In this document: one piece after another, positions 43,958 through 52,101 of the stretch
Position numbering within the stretch: the first letter of the stretch is position 1
Layout: every line of letters begins with the position of its first letter
Origin: CAZMGB01 sp964565775
GTDB lineage: Bacteria; Chloroflexota; Dehalococcoidia; DSTF01; JALHUB01
Reading direction: 5' to 3'
DNA length: 64,000 nucleotides
Assembly: GCA_964565775.1 (NCBI GenBank)
Contig: CAZMGB010000001.1
Location: forward strand, 62,001-126,000
Translations under genes and position numbers: made by a program
Notes under the pieces: model-generated
Databases searched by the model: none
What the model saw: the letters and a program-made list of their open reading frames with translations, nothing else
What the model was told of the DNA's origin: nothing

Positions 43958-45688
43958 CTAGGGGCCCTGCGCCAGGAGATCGTCGTTCGGCGCGACGTTC
44001 AGATAGGACAGGATCTGAGGCGCCAGGTCGGCGAAGATCGGGGCCGCGACTATCCCTCCCAGGGGGTCGTCCTTGGGCTCGTCTATCTTTATGAGCATGA
44101 TCATCCGGGGGTCTTCCGCAGGCGCGAAGCCGACGAAAGAAGCGAGAGTCGCATCGAGGGCGTATCCGCCCGGGATGGAGACGATAGTGGTGCCGGTCTT
44201 CCCGGCCACGTGATAACCAGGTATGCGTGCCAGGTGGTAGGGCACGCCCTCCACCACGGCGACCATCATCTGGGTCACCGTCTGGGCAGTGGCCTCGGAA
44301 ATGGCGCGGCGCACCACCACAGGCTCGGTGACGTGGCGGCCATCAGGACCCGACACCTCCTGCACGATGTAGGGTCGCATGAGTTGGCCCCCGTTTGCAA
44401 TAGCGGCGACCGCCGTGATCATCTGGAGGGGCGTTGCCGCCACGCCCTGGCCGAAGCTGTTCGTCGCCAGGTCGACGGGGTACCAGCCGGGGTCCTGGTT
44501 AGTGCGTACCAGCCCTGCCGCTTCGCCCCCCAGCCTCACGCCCGTCGGCTCGCCAAAACCGAATCGGTGGAGATACTCATAGAAGCGGTCGGCGCCAATG
44601 AGCCCGCTCAGCCACACGGCGCCCGTGTTCAGGCTCTTCTGCAGGAGCTGGGTGGCGGTCTGGATGCCGTTTGTGCTGAAGTCCCAGTTGTAAATGGTGG
44701 CCCCTGGCACCTCGGCGTAGCCAGCGTCATAGTAGGTGCTGTCGGGCGTCACCAACCCCAGGTCGATGGCGGCCGACATAGTCACCACCTTCATGACGGA
44801 GCCCGGCTCGTAGATATCGGTAACGGCGCGGTTGCGGAAGAGGTCTGTCTCGGCATTGTCCGAGAGGTCGAGCTGGGTGAGCCGAAAGCTGGGCCGGCTG
44901 GCCATGGCGAGTATGGCGCCGGTCCGGGGGTCCATGACGATGATGGTGCCGCCGCTTGCCCCGTGCGCCTCGATCTTGGCGTCGAGCTCCTTCTCGACGA
45001 GTTGCTGGATATAGCGGTCGATGGTGAGGCGCACGTCCGACCCGGGGCTCGCCGGGCTGCCCCTGCTGTCACCGAACGGGATGGGATCACCGAAGGTGTC
45101 GGTCTCGTAGGACAGATCGCCGGGGGAGCCCGCGAGCTGATCCTGGAGGTCCGCTTCCAGGCCGGCCAGACCTACTTGATCGCGGCCTATGAACCCGAGG
45201 AGGGCGGAGGCGAGGTCTCCCTCGGGATAGAAGCGGGTGCTGGTGCTGTGCGCGCTCACCCCAGGAAGGCCGAGGGAAAGGATCTTCTTTCCCGCGTCGT
45301 AGTCGAGCGCCTCCGCTACGAGGTGATAACGTCCCTTGTCCTCGAGAACGCTGTTGAGCAGCTCCTGCGGCTGTTTCTTCACCAGGGGCGCGAGCTGCTC
45401 GGCCCAGTCGCTGGCCGAGGCCTGCCCCTCCCACGCCTGGCGGTCGACGAGCACGTCGAAGGCGTCGATGGTCGTAGCGAGGGGGTAGCCGTTTCGGTCG
45501 AGGATGGCGCCGCGAGGCGGACGCAGGATCTCGCGGCCGGTGTGCTCCGCCTGGGCCTGAAGAACGTAGTACTCGTGGCGAACGATCTGAAGATAGGCAA
45601 GGCGCCCGACGAGACCCAGGCCGCCTGCCGCAAGCAGAAGACCTAAGAAGAAGAGCCGCCAGGAGATGCGACGTCTGCGGCCCGACAT
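43958..45688 (-). CDS. ftsI: Class B penicillin-binding protein (FtsI/PBP2B type)
   Basis: 576 residues. Short basic cytosolic tail, one membrane helix (about residues 11-30), a pedestal domain from ILRPPRGAILDRNGYPLATT, then a transpeptidase domain. Catalytic motifs are YEPGSVMKV (SxxK, near residue 275), QKSLNTG (SxN, near 335) and AGKTGTT (KTG, near 475). It cross-links septal peptidoglycan with FtsW. No PASTA domains. ATG 45688 after GGAAGGGG. 69 nt lie between it and ftsL. Confidence 0.93.
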   Translation of the reverse strand: MSGRRRRISWRLFFLGLLLAAGGLGLVGRLAYLQIVRHEYYVLQAQAEHTGREILRPPRGAILDRNGYPLATTIDAFDVLVDRQAWEGQASASDWAEQLAPLVKKQPQELLNSVLEDKGRYHLVAEALDYDAGKKILSLGLPGVSAHSTSTRFYPEGDLASALLGFIGRDQVGLAGLEADLQDQLAGSPGDLSYETDTFGDPIPFGDSRGSPASPGSDVRLTIDRYIQQLVEKELDAKIEAHGASGGTIIVMDPRTGAILAMASRPSFRLTQLDLSDNAETDLFRNRAVTDIYEPGSVMKVVTMSAAIDLGLVTPDSTYYDAGYAEVPGATIYNWDFSTNGIQTATQLLQKSLNTGAVWLSGLIGADRFYEYLHRFGFGEPTGVRLGGEAAGLVRTNQDPGWYPVDLATNSFGQGVAATPLQMITAVAAIANGGQLMRPYIVQEVSGPDGRHVTEPVVVRRAISEATAQTVTQMMVAVVEGVPYHLARIPGYHVAGKTGTTIVSIPGGYALDATLASFVGFAPAEDPRMIMLIKIDEPKDDPLGGIVAAPIFADLAPQILSYLNVAPNDDLLAQGP

Positions 45689-45757
45689 CCCCTTCCATCC
45701 CTGCGATTACTTGTGACGCCCCGAGACCCACCGAGCCAAGGCCGGAGCGCGGGTAGA

Positions 45758-46192
45758 TCAGTGAAATGGCAGGAGCCTAAGTAGGGGGTCCCACCAGGAA
45801 CCCCCCGGCTCCGAAGGCGGCGGCTCCTCGTCCAGGTAGCGACGCGGGATGAGCTGCTGTTTGGGCGCCGGCACGTCTACCTCCAGGTGAATCTGCTCCT
45901 GCGCCGGTACCATGCCCAGTCGCTCGCGTGCGTCTCGCTCGACCCGCTCCAGAGAAGTCAGGGCCGCCACCTGGGCCTCCAGTTGATGGACTGAGGCCTG
46001 CCAGTTGGCCCGATCTTGCTCCAGGCGGCTGATGTTGAAGCCGGTAGTGGTGACGTCGCTGGCCTGGATCACCTGCCAGAGGCCAACGAGGGCAACGGCG
46101 ATGAAGGCCCAGAAGAACACCCGTCGGAGGCTCCAGGGCCGCGGCCGCGATCCGGCTGCGGGTCGTGCGGCGGGACGGCTGATGGCGGACAT
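45758..46192 (-). CDS. ftsL: FtsL/DivIC-like septum protein
   Basis: 144 residues, bitopic. A basic Pro/Ala-rich N-terminus (about 25 residues), one membrane helix (about 27-43) and a coiled-coil region (ISRLEQDRANWQASVHQLEA, then AALTSLERVERDARERLGMV) are followed by a Pro-rich tail. The ERDARERLGMVPAQEQ end of the coil is typical of DivIC/FtsB and FtsL proteins. Position between rsmH and ftsI favours FtsL. Sequence alone cannot separate FtsL from DivIC. ATG 46192, 20 nt after the rsmH stop. Confidence 0.8.
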   Translation of the reverse strand: MSAISRPAARPAAGSRPRPWSLRRVFFWAFIAVALVGLWQVIQASDVTTTGFNISRLEQDRANWQASVHQLEAQVAALTSLERVERDARERLGMVPAQEQIHLEVDVPAPKQQLIPRRYLDEEPPPSEPGGSWWDPLLRLLPFH

Positions 46193-46212
46193 GCTTGACG
46201 TCTCGTGTATTA

Positions 46213-47166
46213 TTAGCTTGTCCCCGTGGGGACACGTTCGGCGGCTCGAAGCCGGGCGCTGCGACTGCGCGGGTTGGCGCTGACCTCGGCCGCCGGGGGC
46301 CTGATCGCCCGGCGGCTAACGAGGCGCAGGCTCGCGCGGTGTCCGCAGACGCAGGCGGGCGCTTCCGGCGGGCACAGGCAATCGGTCGATTCGCGTCGCA
46401 GGTAGTCCTTGACGATGCGGTCCTCCAGGGAATGGTAGCTGATGGCGACCAGCCGTGCCCCAAAGCCGAGCAGGCCGTGAGCTTGACGGAGAGCGGCGGC
46501 TAGATGGGCTAGCTCGTGGTTTACCGCTATCCTGAGAGCCTGAAACGTCCTGGTGGCGGGGTGGGTAACGTTTCGGGGACCCCTGCCCACGGCCTGCTCG
46601 ATCGCTTTGGCGAGTTGGGTGGTGGTGAGAAACGGCCGGCCTTCGACGATGTAGCGCGCGATGCGCCGGCTGCGCCGCTCCTCACCGTAGCGTCGGAAGA
46701 GGTGCGCCAGCTCCTCTTCCCTGTAGCTGTTGACAATGTTGGCGGCGGTCAGCGCTTGCTTGGGGCTGAACCGCATGTCCAGAGGCCCTTCTCGCTGGAA
46801 GCTGAACCCCCTCTCGTCCTCATCGAGCTGAAGGGATGACAGCCCCAGGTCAAATAGGATGCCCTGCGCCGGCGCGAAGCCGAGGTCGCTGCACACCTCC
46901 CCTACGTTGGCGAAGTTCGCTTCCCGCAGCAGGACCCGGTCGCCGAAGGGCGCCAGCCGCTCGCGTGCCGCCGCGAGCGCTTCCGGGTCGGCGTCGATGC
47001 CGAGGAGCATCCCTCCCGGTGAGGCGGCTTCCAGGATGGCGTGGGCGTGGCCGCCGCCGCCGACCGTGCAGTCGACGTAGCGGCCGCCGGGCCTCACCGC
47101 CAGGGCCTCTAGCGCCTCAGCCACCATCACCGGGGTGTGGATCGCCGTCATAGTCGCCAGACTCAT
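46213..47166 (-). CDS. rsmH: 16S rRNA (cytosine-1402-N4)-methyltransferase
   Basis: 317 residues (MraW). HTPVMVAEALEALAV is the family N-terminus, VDCTVGGGGHAHAILEA the SAM motif I, ILFDLGLSSLQLDEDERGFS motif IV, and NVTHPATRTFQALRIAVNHE and AISYHSLEDRIVKDY later signatures. ATG 47166 overlaps the mraZ stop as ATGA. An ATG at 47151 is the alternative. The C-terminus has a CLCPPEAPACVCG Cys cluster common to the family. Second gene of the cluster, as usual. Confidence 0.95.
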   Translation of the reverse strand: MSLATMTAIHTPVMVAEALEALAVRPGGRYVDCTVGGGGHAHAILEAASPGGMLLGIDADPEALAAARERLAPFGDRVLLREANFANVGEVCSDLGFAPAQGILFDLGLSSLQLDEDERGFSFQREGPLDMRFSPKQALTAANIVNSYREEELAHLFRRYGEERRSRRIARYIVEGRPFLTTTQLAKAIEQAVGRGPRNVTHPATRTFQALRIAVNHELAHLAAALRQAHGLLGFGARLVAISYHSLEDRIVKDYLRRESTDCLCPPEAPACVCGHRASLRLVSRRAIRPPAAEVSANPRSRSARLRAAERVPTGTS

Positions 47167-47594
47167 GGTCGCTCTTCTAGAGATTCCAGGGCGGCGCCGA
47201 ACTCCTCGTCGACCAGTGCTCGCTCCGCCTCCCAGCGGGCCGGGTTCCAGACCTCCAGGCACTCGCCGCGGCCGACGACGGTGACGCCGCCGTTGAGGTC
47301 GCCGTGCTGCCGGAAGCGGGGCGGCAGGAGGACGCGCCCCTGCCGGTCCATGTCGGCGTCCATCGAGCGGCCGAAGAAGCCGCGGCGGAGACGCCTGCTC
47401 CGCTTGCGATGTGCCCGCTGGCGGGTAAGGAACGCTGCCTCCTCCTCGTAGACTGCCGGCGGGTAGAGCTCGACGCAGCCGTCTTGCGCCTCCACCAGGA
47501 CGACGCCGGCTGCGAACGCCTCGCGGTAGCGGGCCGGGACCGGCACACGCCCGCGCTCGTCGATGGTATAATCGAACGTGCCGCGAAAGGCCAT
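47163..47594 (-). CDS. mraZ: Transcriptional regulator MraZ
   Basis: 143 residues made of two SpoVT/AbrB-like repeats, each with a DxxGR core: TIDERGRVPVPARYRE (residues 10-25) and DMDRQGRVLLPPRFRQ (about 80-95). MraZ binds TGGG direct repeats in front of its own operon and represses the dcw cluster. Three such repeats with 10-bp period lie just downstream of the -10 element here. ATG 47594. First gene of an operon running 16 kb to ftsZ. Confidence 0.94.
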   Translation of the reverse strand: MAFRGTFDYTIDERGRVPVPARYREAFAAGVVLVEAQDGCVELYPPAVYEEEAAFLTRQRAHRKRSRRLRRGFFGRSMDADMDRQGRVLLPPRFRQHGDLNGGVTVVGRGECLEVWNPARWEAERALVDEEFGAALESLEERP

Positions 47595-47644
47595 CGGCTA
47601 CGCTTCCGGGTCTCCCACACAGGCACCCGTGGCGGTGCGCTCGT

Positions 47645-47668
47645 CCCACTATGCCCCAGCAACTCCCA
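47645..47668 (-). promoter_or_regulatory. MraZ operator: three TGGG direct repeats
   Basis: On the minus strand TGGG at 47668-47665, 47658-47655 and 47648-47645, exactly 10 bp apart. This is the pattern (TGGGN plus 5-nt spacer) described for MraZ binding sites. They lie at about +1 to +25 of the mraZ promoter, suited to repression. Confidence 0.75.
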
Positions 47669-47669
47669 C

Positions 47670-47697
47670 ATCTTACCACCGACGACCTTGTTGTCAA
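47670..47697 (-). promoter_or_regulatory. Promoter of the dcw operon
   Basis: Minus strand TTGACA (47697-47692), 16-bp spacer, then TAAGAT (47675-47670). About 80 nt before the mraZ ATG. Confidence 0.7.
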
Positions 47698-47741
47698 GTA
47701 CTTTCGCAGTCTTCTGCAAGGAAATCCGGCATATCCCTAAC

Positions 47742-47774
47742 GACGGAGGGGCTGGTGAACCCAGCCCCTCCGTC
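47742..47774. repeat. Perfect 14-bp hairpin between mraZ and mog promoters
   Basis: GACGGAGGGGCTGG, loop TGAAC, CCAGCCCCTCCGTC. No T-run on either strand. It lies upstream of the mraZ -35 element. Confidence 0.75.
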
Positions 47775-47904
47775 GGGCGGTACCCATCTGACGCTGGAGA
47801 GCCTATCTGGCGAGCCACGCTTTTCTGGTAGAGTGAATATTCTAGTGCACAATTATACCACCTCGGCGCAAGATGGCAAGCTTCCTCAGGGGCGAAGTCT
47901 ATGC

Positions 47905-47940
47905 TATATTACGGGCTGAGCCGGGGCCGAAAGCCCCGGC
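47905..47940 (+). promoter_or_regulatory. Possible mog promoter -10 and leader hairpin
   Basis: TATATT (47905-47910) with no convincing -35. Any transcript would begin within or just before the hairpin GCCGGGGC-CGAAA-GCCCCGGC (47920-47940), which ends 2 nt before GGAGG. The hairpin is probably another dispersed palindrome and could mask ribosome binding. Confidence 0.35.
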
Positions 47941-47953
47941 TTGGAGGTGTGAG

Positions 47954-48469
47954 GTGCAGATTCGCGCGGCCGTCCTCACCGTCAGCGATAAGGCTTCCCG
48001 GGGCGAGAGGCAGGACACCAGCGGGGCCGCCATCCGCGACCTGCTGGCCACCGTCGGCGCCTCGGTTGAACGCCACGAGGTGGTGCCGGACGAGCGGGAG
48101 CAGATCGCCGATAGGCTGCGCTCGTGGGCGGATGAGGGCGCCTTCGACATCATCGTCACGACCGGCGGCACCGGCCCGGGCCCCCGTGATGTGACACCGG
48201 AGGCTACGCTCGATGTGGCGGAGCGCCTGGTGCCCGGCATGGCCGAGGCGATGCGCCTGGAGGGGATGAAGCACACGCCGATGGCGATGCTCAGCCGGGC
48301 CGTCGCCGCGCTGCGCGGCCGTACTCTCATCGTCAACCTGCCCGGCAGCGAGAAGGGCGTCCGCGAGAACCTGGGTTGCCTGCTGCCGGTGCTTCCCCAT
48401 GCGGTGGAGGGGTTGCGGGGCAAGACGGGCGACCACGTGGCCACCCGCTCGGGGGTCAGGAAGACGTAG
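47954..48469 (+). CDS. mog: Molybdopterin adenylyltransferase / MoaB-Mog family
   Basis: 171 residues. The family adenylylates molybdopterin before metal insertion in molybdenum cofactor synthesis. AAVLTVSDKASRGERQDTSG, split from GAAIRDLLATVG, is the N-terminal signature. IIVTTGGTGPGPRDVTPEAT is the substrate loop, and LPGSEKGVRENLGCLLPVLP the C-terminal one. GTG 47954 lies 6 nt after GGAGG. Mog and MoaB cannot be separated here. No other cofactor gene is nearby; it leads an apparent operon with trmD, where rpsP and rimM are more usual. Confidence 0.9.
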   Translation: MQIRAAVLTVSDKASRGERQDTSGAAIRDLLATVGASVERHEVVPDEREQIADRLRSWADEGAFDIIVTTGGTGPGPRDVTPEATLDVAERLVPGMAEAMRLEGMKHTPMAMLSRAVAALRGRTLIVNLPGSEKGVRENLGCLLPVLPHAVEGLRGKTGDHVATRSGVRKT

Positions 48470-48484
48470 ACTGCGGTGGGCGCT

Positions 48485-49255
48485 ATGCGCATCGATATCC
48501 TGACGTTGTTCCCAGAGGTGTTCAACGGGCCCTTCGAGGCGAGCATAATCGCCCGCGCCCGAAGTGCCGGTCTGGTGGAGATCTTCGTGCACAACATCCG
48601 CGACTACGCCGAGGACCGTCACCACGTGGTGGACGATTACCCCTTCGGCGGCGGGCCGGGTATGGTGATGAAGCCGGAGCCCCTGTTCCGGGCGCTGGAG
48701 TCGGTGGCGGGCCTCGCTCCCGAGAAGGGCCGCGCCGTCTTGCTGACGCCGCAGGGCCGCCTCTTCAGCGAGGCGGTGGCGGCGGAACTGGCTGGAGAGA
48801 GGCGCCTCGTGCTGGTCTGCGGCCACTACGAGGGCGTCGACGAGCGGGTGCGGGAGCATGGGGTGGACGACGAGATCAGCATCGGCGACTACGTCCTTTC
48901 GGGCGGCGAGTTCCCGGCGATGGTGGTGGTGGATGCCGTGGTGCGTCGGCTTCCCGGTGCCATCGGCTCCGACGTGTCGCTGGAGGAAGAGTCGCACGCG
49001 CACGGCTTGCTGGAGTACCCCCAGTACACGCGGCCGGCCGAGTTCAGGGGCTGGCGTGTGCCGGAGGTGCTCCTCTCCGGCCATCATGCCGAGATCGCCC
49101 GCTGGCGGCGACGGCAGAGCGTGCTGCGAACGGCCCTTCGGCGTCCCGAGCTGCTGGAACGGGCGTGCCTGACGGAGGGGGAGCGGCGGCTGGCAGCGGA
49201 GGGCGCCGATGAGGAAGAGGACGAGGGTCTCGCACCTAAGGGCTCGTCGGGTTAG
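48485..49255 (+). CDS. trmD: tRNA (guanine-37-N1)-methyltransferase
   Basis: 256 residues. It methylates G37 next to the anticodon, preventing frameshifts. MRIDILTLFPEVFNGPFEAS is the family start, followed by DYPFGGGPGMVMKPEP. The trefoil-knot SAM site is LVLVCGHYEGVDERV plus EISIGDYVLSGGEFPAMVVV. C-terminal SGHHAEIARWRRRQ is typical. ATG 48485 preferred over GTG 48476. It has an acidic C-terminal tail. 49 nt before rplS, a widely conserved pairing. Confidence 0.96.
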   Translation: MRIDILTLFPEVFNGPFEASIIARARSAGLVEIFVHNIRDYAEDRHHVVDDYPFGGGPGMVMKPEPLFRALESVAGLAPEKGRAVLLTPQGRLFSEAVAAELAGERRLVLVCGHYEGVDERVREHGVDDEISIGDYVLSGGEFPAMVVVDAVVRRLPGAIGSDVSLEEESHAHGLLEYPQYTRPAEFRGWRVPEVLLSGHHAEIARWRRRQSVLRTALRRPELLERACLTEGERRLAAEGADEEEDEGLAPKGSSG

Positions 49256-49304
49256 AATTGCTGTTGTTTCGAGTGGTGCCGGTACTTAGCTGAGCGCAGT
49301 TGTG

Positions 49305-49643
49305 ATGGATGTAGCTTCGGCGGTCGAAACCAAGGAGAAGCCAGAAACCGCCGGTTTCAACGCCGGCGATACGGTAAAGGTGAGCTCCAAAGTCGTCGAG
49401 GGTGACCGCGAACGCACGCAGGTCTTCCAGGGGGTTGTCCTGCGCGTGCGCAAGGGGGGGCCGAACTCCAGCTTCACGGTTCGGCGCGTCACGCACGGCG
49501 TCGGTGTGGAGCGGACCTTTCTCTTCCACTCGCCGCGCTTGGAGAAGGTGGAGGTGGTCCGTCAGGGCAAGGTCCGGCGCGCCAGGCTCTACTACCTGAG
49601 AGGTCTCACCGGCAAGGCCGCCCGCATCAAACAGAAGGCCTGA
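49305..49643 (+). CDS. rplS: 50S ribosomal protein L19
   Basis: 112 residues. L19 lies at the 30S-50S interface. FNAGDTVKVSSKVVEGDRER, VFQGVVLRVRKGGPNSSFTV, RRVTHGVGVERTFLFHSPRL and RRARLYYLRGLTGKAARIK are all canonical. ATG 49305; a GTG directly before it at 49302 is equally possible. The N-terminus carries a short acidic lead not found in all bacteria. Confidence 0.97.
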   Translation: MDVASAVETKEKPETAGFNAGDTVKVSSKVVEGDRERTQVFQGVVLRVRKGGPNSSFTVRRVTHGVGVERTFLFHSPRLEKVEVVRQGKVRRARLYYLRGLTGKAARIKQKA

Positions 49644-49948
49644 GCATAGCCCTAGCCCCGCGCAGCTTCGGTCTGCGTCGCCCGCCGGCCCGCGGGCAGG
49701 TGCGAGAAGGTTCTGGGACGAAGGCCTGGGACCTTCTCCTGGCGTGCCGGGCCCGGCCGGACGGCGAGAATGGCCTCGAAGGGCCCGTTCGCAGCGGTGG
49801 GCGGGCTGCAAGCGGGAAGCCGATGGGATAGAATAAAGGGCGACGTCTGGCTCGAAGCCGAGAACCAGGGCTCGGCCGAGCTGTCTGGGGCTTCCTTCCC
49901 GGCACATTGGCGGGCCGCCGTGGAGCTCAGAGAGGACGGGAGGTTATC
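49644..49948. other. 305-bp rplS-def intergenic region
   Basis: Holds an inverted repeat GAGAAGGT/ACCTTCTC at 49704-49738 (possible rplS terminator without a T-run) and a -10-like TAGAAT at 49829-49834 with a weak -35 CTGCAA 17 bp upstream, a plausible promoter for def-cca. No protein-like frame is seen apart from the 5' extension of def. Confidence 0.5.
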
Positions 49949-50452
49949 TTGGCTGTCCTGCCGATCCGCTCGCTTCCCGACCCGGTGCTTCGCCGCAAGG
50001 CCAAGAGGGTCAGGAAGATCGACTCTTCCATCCAGAGGCTGATCGATGACATGATCGACACGATGCGGGCGGCGCCGGGCGTGGGACTGGCCGCGCCGCA
50101 AGTGGGCGAGTCGCTGCGGGTGATCGTCGTCGAGGTGCCCGAGCATGAGCTCATAGCGCTCGTCAACCCGCAAATCGTGAAGCGCTCCGGCGAGCGGATG
50201 GTCGACGAGGGATGCCTCTCGGTACCGGGCTATAAGGCGGAGTTCACGCGCTCGGAGACCGTGACGGTCAAGGGACTGAACCGGGAGGGGCGCGAAGTGC
50301 GTATCAAGGCTGAGGACCTGCTGGCGGAGGCGTTCGAGCACGAGATCGACCACATAAATGGGGTGCTCTATATCGACTACCTGGAGAGCCCGGACGAGCT
50401 GGTCAAGCTGGAGCCCGTGGACGAAGGTTCAGAGGCGGCCGAGGTGGGCTAG
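49949..50452 (+). CDS. def: Peptide deformylase
   Basis: A 167-residue metalloprotease removing the formyl group from nascent proteins. All three motifs are present: GVGLAAPQVG, EGCLSVPGY and HEIDHINGVLYID. TTG start at 49949, preceded by GGGAGGTTATC at 6 nt. Homology begins immediately (LPIRSLPDPVLRRKAKRV). A GTG-type upstream extension exists but is not family-like. The next gene starts 5 nt after the stop. Confidence 0.94.
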   Translation: MAVLPIRSLPDPVLRRKAKRVRKIDSSIQRLIDDMIDTMRAAPGVGLAAPQVGESLRVIVVEVPEHELIALVNPQIVKRSGERMVDEGCLSVPGYKAEFTRSETVTVKGLNREGREVRIKAEDLLAEAFEHEIDHINGVLYIDYLESPDELVKLEPVDEGSEAAEVG

Positions 50453-50456
50453 TAGA

Positions 50457-52010
50457 GTGACTGCGCGATTCGACCGGGACATAGCCCTGAAGCTCGAGGA
50501 GTCGGCGCGGGATTTGCTGGCCCGTGTGCAGGGGCATCTGGCCGGCCGGGGTGTGCGCGCCTACGTTGCGGGGGGCTTCCTGCGCGACCTGCTGCTCGGC
50601 CGCCCGGTGCGCGACATCGACCTGGTGGTGGATGGCGACTCGCTGGGCATCGGCCGTGACCTGGCACAGGCCCTGTCGGCGACGGCGGTGCCTCTCGACG
50701 CGGAACGCGGCGTCGCGCGCGTGGCTCTGCCCGCGGACGCGCCTGTACGCTACATTGACGTCACTCCCCTCCGCGGCGACATCCGCTCCGACCTGGCTCT
50801 ACGTGACTTCACCATCGATGCCCTGGCCCTGCCGCTGGATGCGCTCGGCGGTGCCTGGGAGCTTGTTGACCCGTTCGGCGGCGAGGCCGACCTGGAGCGC
50901 CGGCTGGTGCGAGCCGTCGGGGAGGACGTGTTCCGCGACGACGGGCTGCGCCTTCTGCGCGGCGTCCGCCTCTGCGCCGAACTGGACTTCTCGCTGGAGG
51001 AAGGCACAGCCGCTCGGATGCGCCGCGACGCCTCCTATCTGGCAGCCGCGGCAGCCGAGAGGCAGCGTGACGAGCTGGCCCGTATGCTAGCCACCCCGCG
51101 CGGCGGCGACGCCCTGCGGAGGCTGGACGACCTCGGCCTCCTTGAGCGCGTATTTCCCGATGTGACGGCCGGTCGCGGCGTCAGGCAGCCCAAAGAGCAC
51201 CATTGGGACGTCTTCGATCACTCGCTCGAGACGGTGGCTGCCCTGGACTGGATGCTGGGCGGGGAGCCGCCCGCGCAGCGCCGCCGGGCTGCCCTCTGGC
51301 AGGAGCTCTGGCATCAGTTGCGCTGGTATCCGGGCCTGCACGAGCACTTCGAAGAGGAGGTGGTTGAGGGGAGGTCGCGGGCGGTCCTACTCAAGCTGGC
51401 CGGTCTCCTCCACGACGTGTCGAAGCCCGAGACCCGTGCCCCCGACAAGACTGGCCGCATCCGCTTCTTCGGGCACGCTGGGCTGGGCGCCGAGAAGGCC
51501 GAGCGCATCCTGGAACGGCTGCGCTTCAGTACGCGCGAGGCGAAGCTGGTGGCGCTGATGGTGCGGGAGCACCTGCGCCCGATGCAGCTCGGCAAGGAGG
51601 GGCCGCCCACGCGTCGCGCCCTCTATCGCTACTTCCGCGACACCGGCGATGCGGCCGTCGACGTGCTCCTCCTCACTCTCGCCGACCACTACGCGGCACG
51701 AGGGCCGCGCCTGCGGCTCGTGGGCTGGCGCAACCACGTGTCCTATGTGAATTACATTCTGACGCGACACCACCTTGACGAAAGTCTGGCGGCGCCTCCC
51801 CGCCTGATCAGCGGTAACGATATCATGGAGGCGCTGGGCATCGGGCCGGGGCCCGGCGTGGGCCGCATCCTGGCGGCAGTCGAGGAGGCCCAGGGGGCGG
51901 GCGAGATCGGGAGCCGCGAAGAGGCACTGGCCCTGGCGCGGCGTCTGCTGCCGCAAGAGCGAGTGGGGGCGGCCGCGTCGACGGCGGCGCGGGGCAGCGG
52001 CGGCCCCTGA
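50457..52010 (+). CDS. CCA tRNA nucleotidyltransferase / poly(A) polymerase family with HD domain
   Basis: 517 residues. Class II nucleotidyltransferase head with YVAGGFLRDLLLG plus RDIDLVVDGD (catalytic Asp pair), then RDFTIDALALPLD and DDGLRLLRGVRLCAELDF. An HD domain follows (LLHDVSKPETRA, HAGLGAEKAERILERL). It adds or repairs the 3' CCA of tRNA; CCA-adding, A-adding and poly(A) activities cannot be told apart. GTG 50457, 4 nt after the def stop; an Ala-rich C-terminal tail. Confidence 0.88.
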   Translation: MTARFDRDIALKLEESARDLLARVQGHLAGRGVRAYVAGGFLRDLLLGRPVRDIDLVVDGDSLGIGRDLAQALSATAVPLDAERGVARVALPADAPVRYIDVTPLRGDIRSDLALRDFTIDALALPLDALGGAWELVDPFGGEADLERRLVRAVGEDVFRDDGLRLLRGVRLCAELDFSLEEGTAARMRRDASYLAAAAAERQRDELARMLATPRGGDALRRLDDLGLLERVFPDVTAGRGVRQPKEHHWDVFDHSLETVAALDWMLGGEPPAQRRRAALWQELWHQLRWYPGLHEHFEEEVVEGRSRAVLLKLAGLLHDVSKPETRAPDKTGRIRFFGHAGLGAEKAERILERLRFSTREAKLVALMVREHLRPMQLGKEGPPTRRALYRYFRDTGDAAVDVLLLTLADHYAARGPRLRLVGWRNHVSYVNYILTRHHLDESLAAPPRLISGNDIMEALGIGPGPGVGRILAAVEEAQGAGEIGSREEALALARRLLPQERVGAAASTAARGSGGP

Positions 52011-52101
52011 GGACGGGCTGATGAGGATGCCGGCGCTGAACCGGGGCGGGGACGTCAAGGTGTCCGGCCTCAAGAAAGGAAAACGCTCCTAGAGGCAAGC
52101 G

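Larger units (their letters stand above)
47595..47953. other. 359-bp divergent regulatory region mraZ / mog
   Basis: Contains the dcw promoter and MraZ operator (47645-47697), a perfect 14-bp stem hairpin (47742-47774), an AT-rich stretch (47825-47870), and a -10-like TATATT (47905-47910) followed by a hairpin (47920-47940) just before the mog ribosome-binding site. Confidence 0.7.

Noticed and set aside
43679..45646. 655-codon open frame on the plus strand antisense to ftsI
   Set aside because: Long antisense frames are expected in this GC-rich sequence. It lies exactly over the intact ftsI and has no family-like motifs. The same applies to 40520-42244 and 20837-22342.
52021..52092. 23-codon frame just before secD (possible leader peptide)
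   Set aside because: SecDF leaders such as VemP are much longer and carry a signal sequence and an arrest motif. This one has neither and no clear ribosome-binding site.
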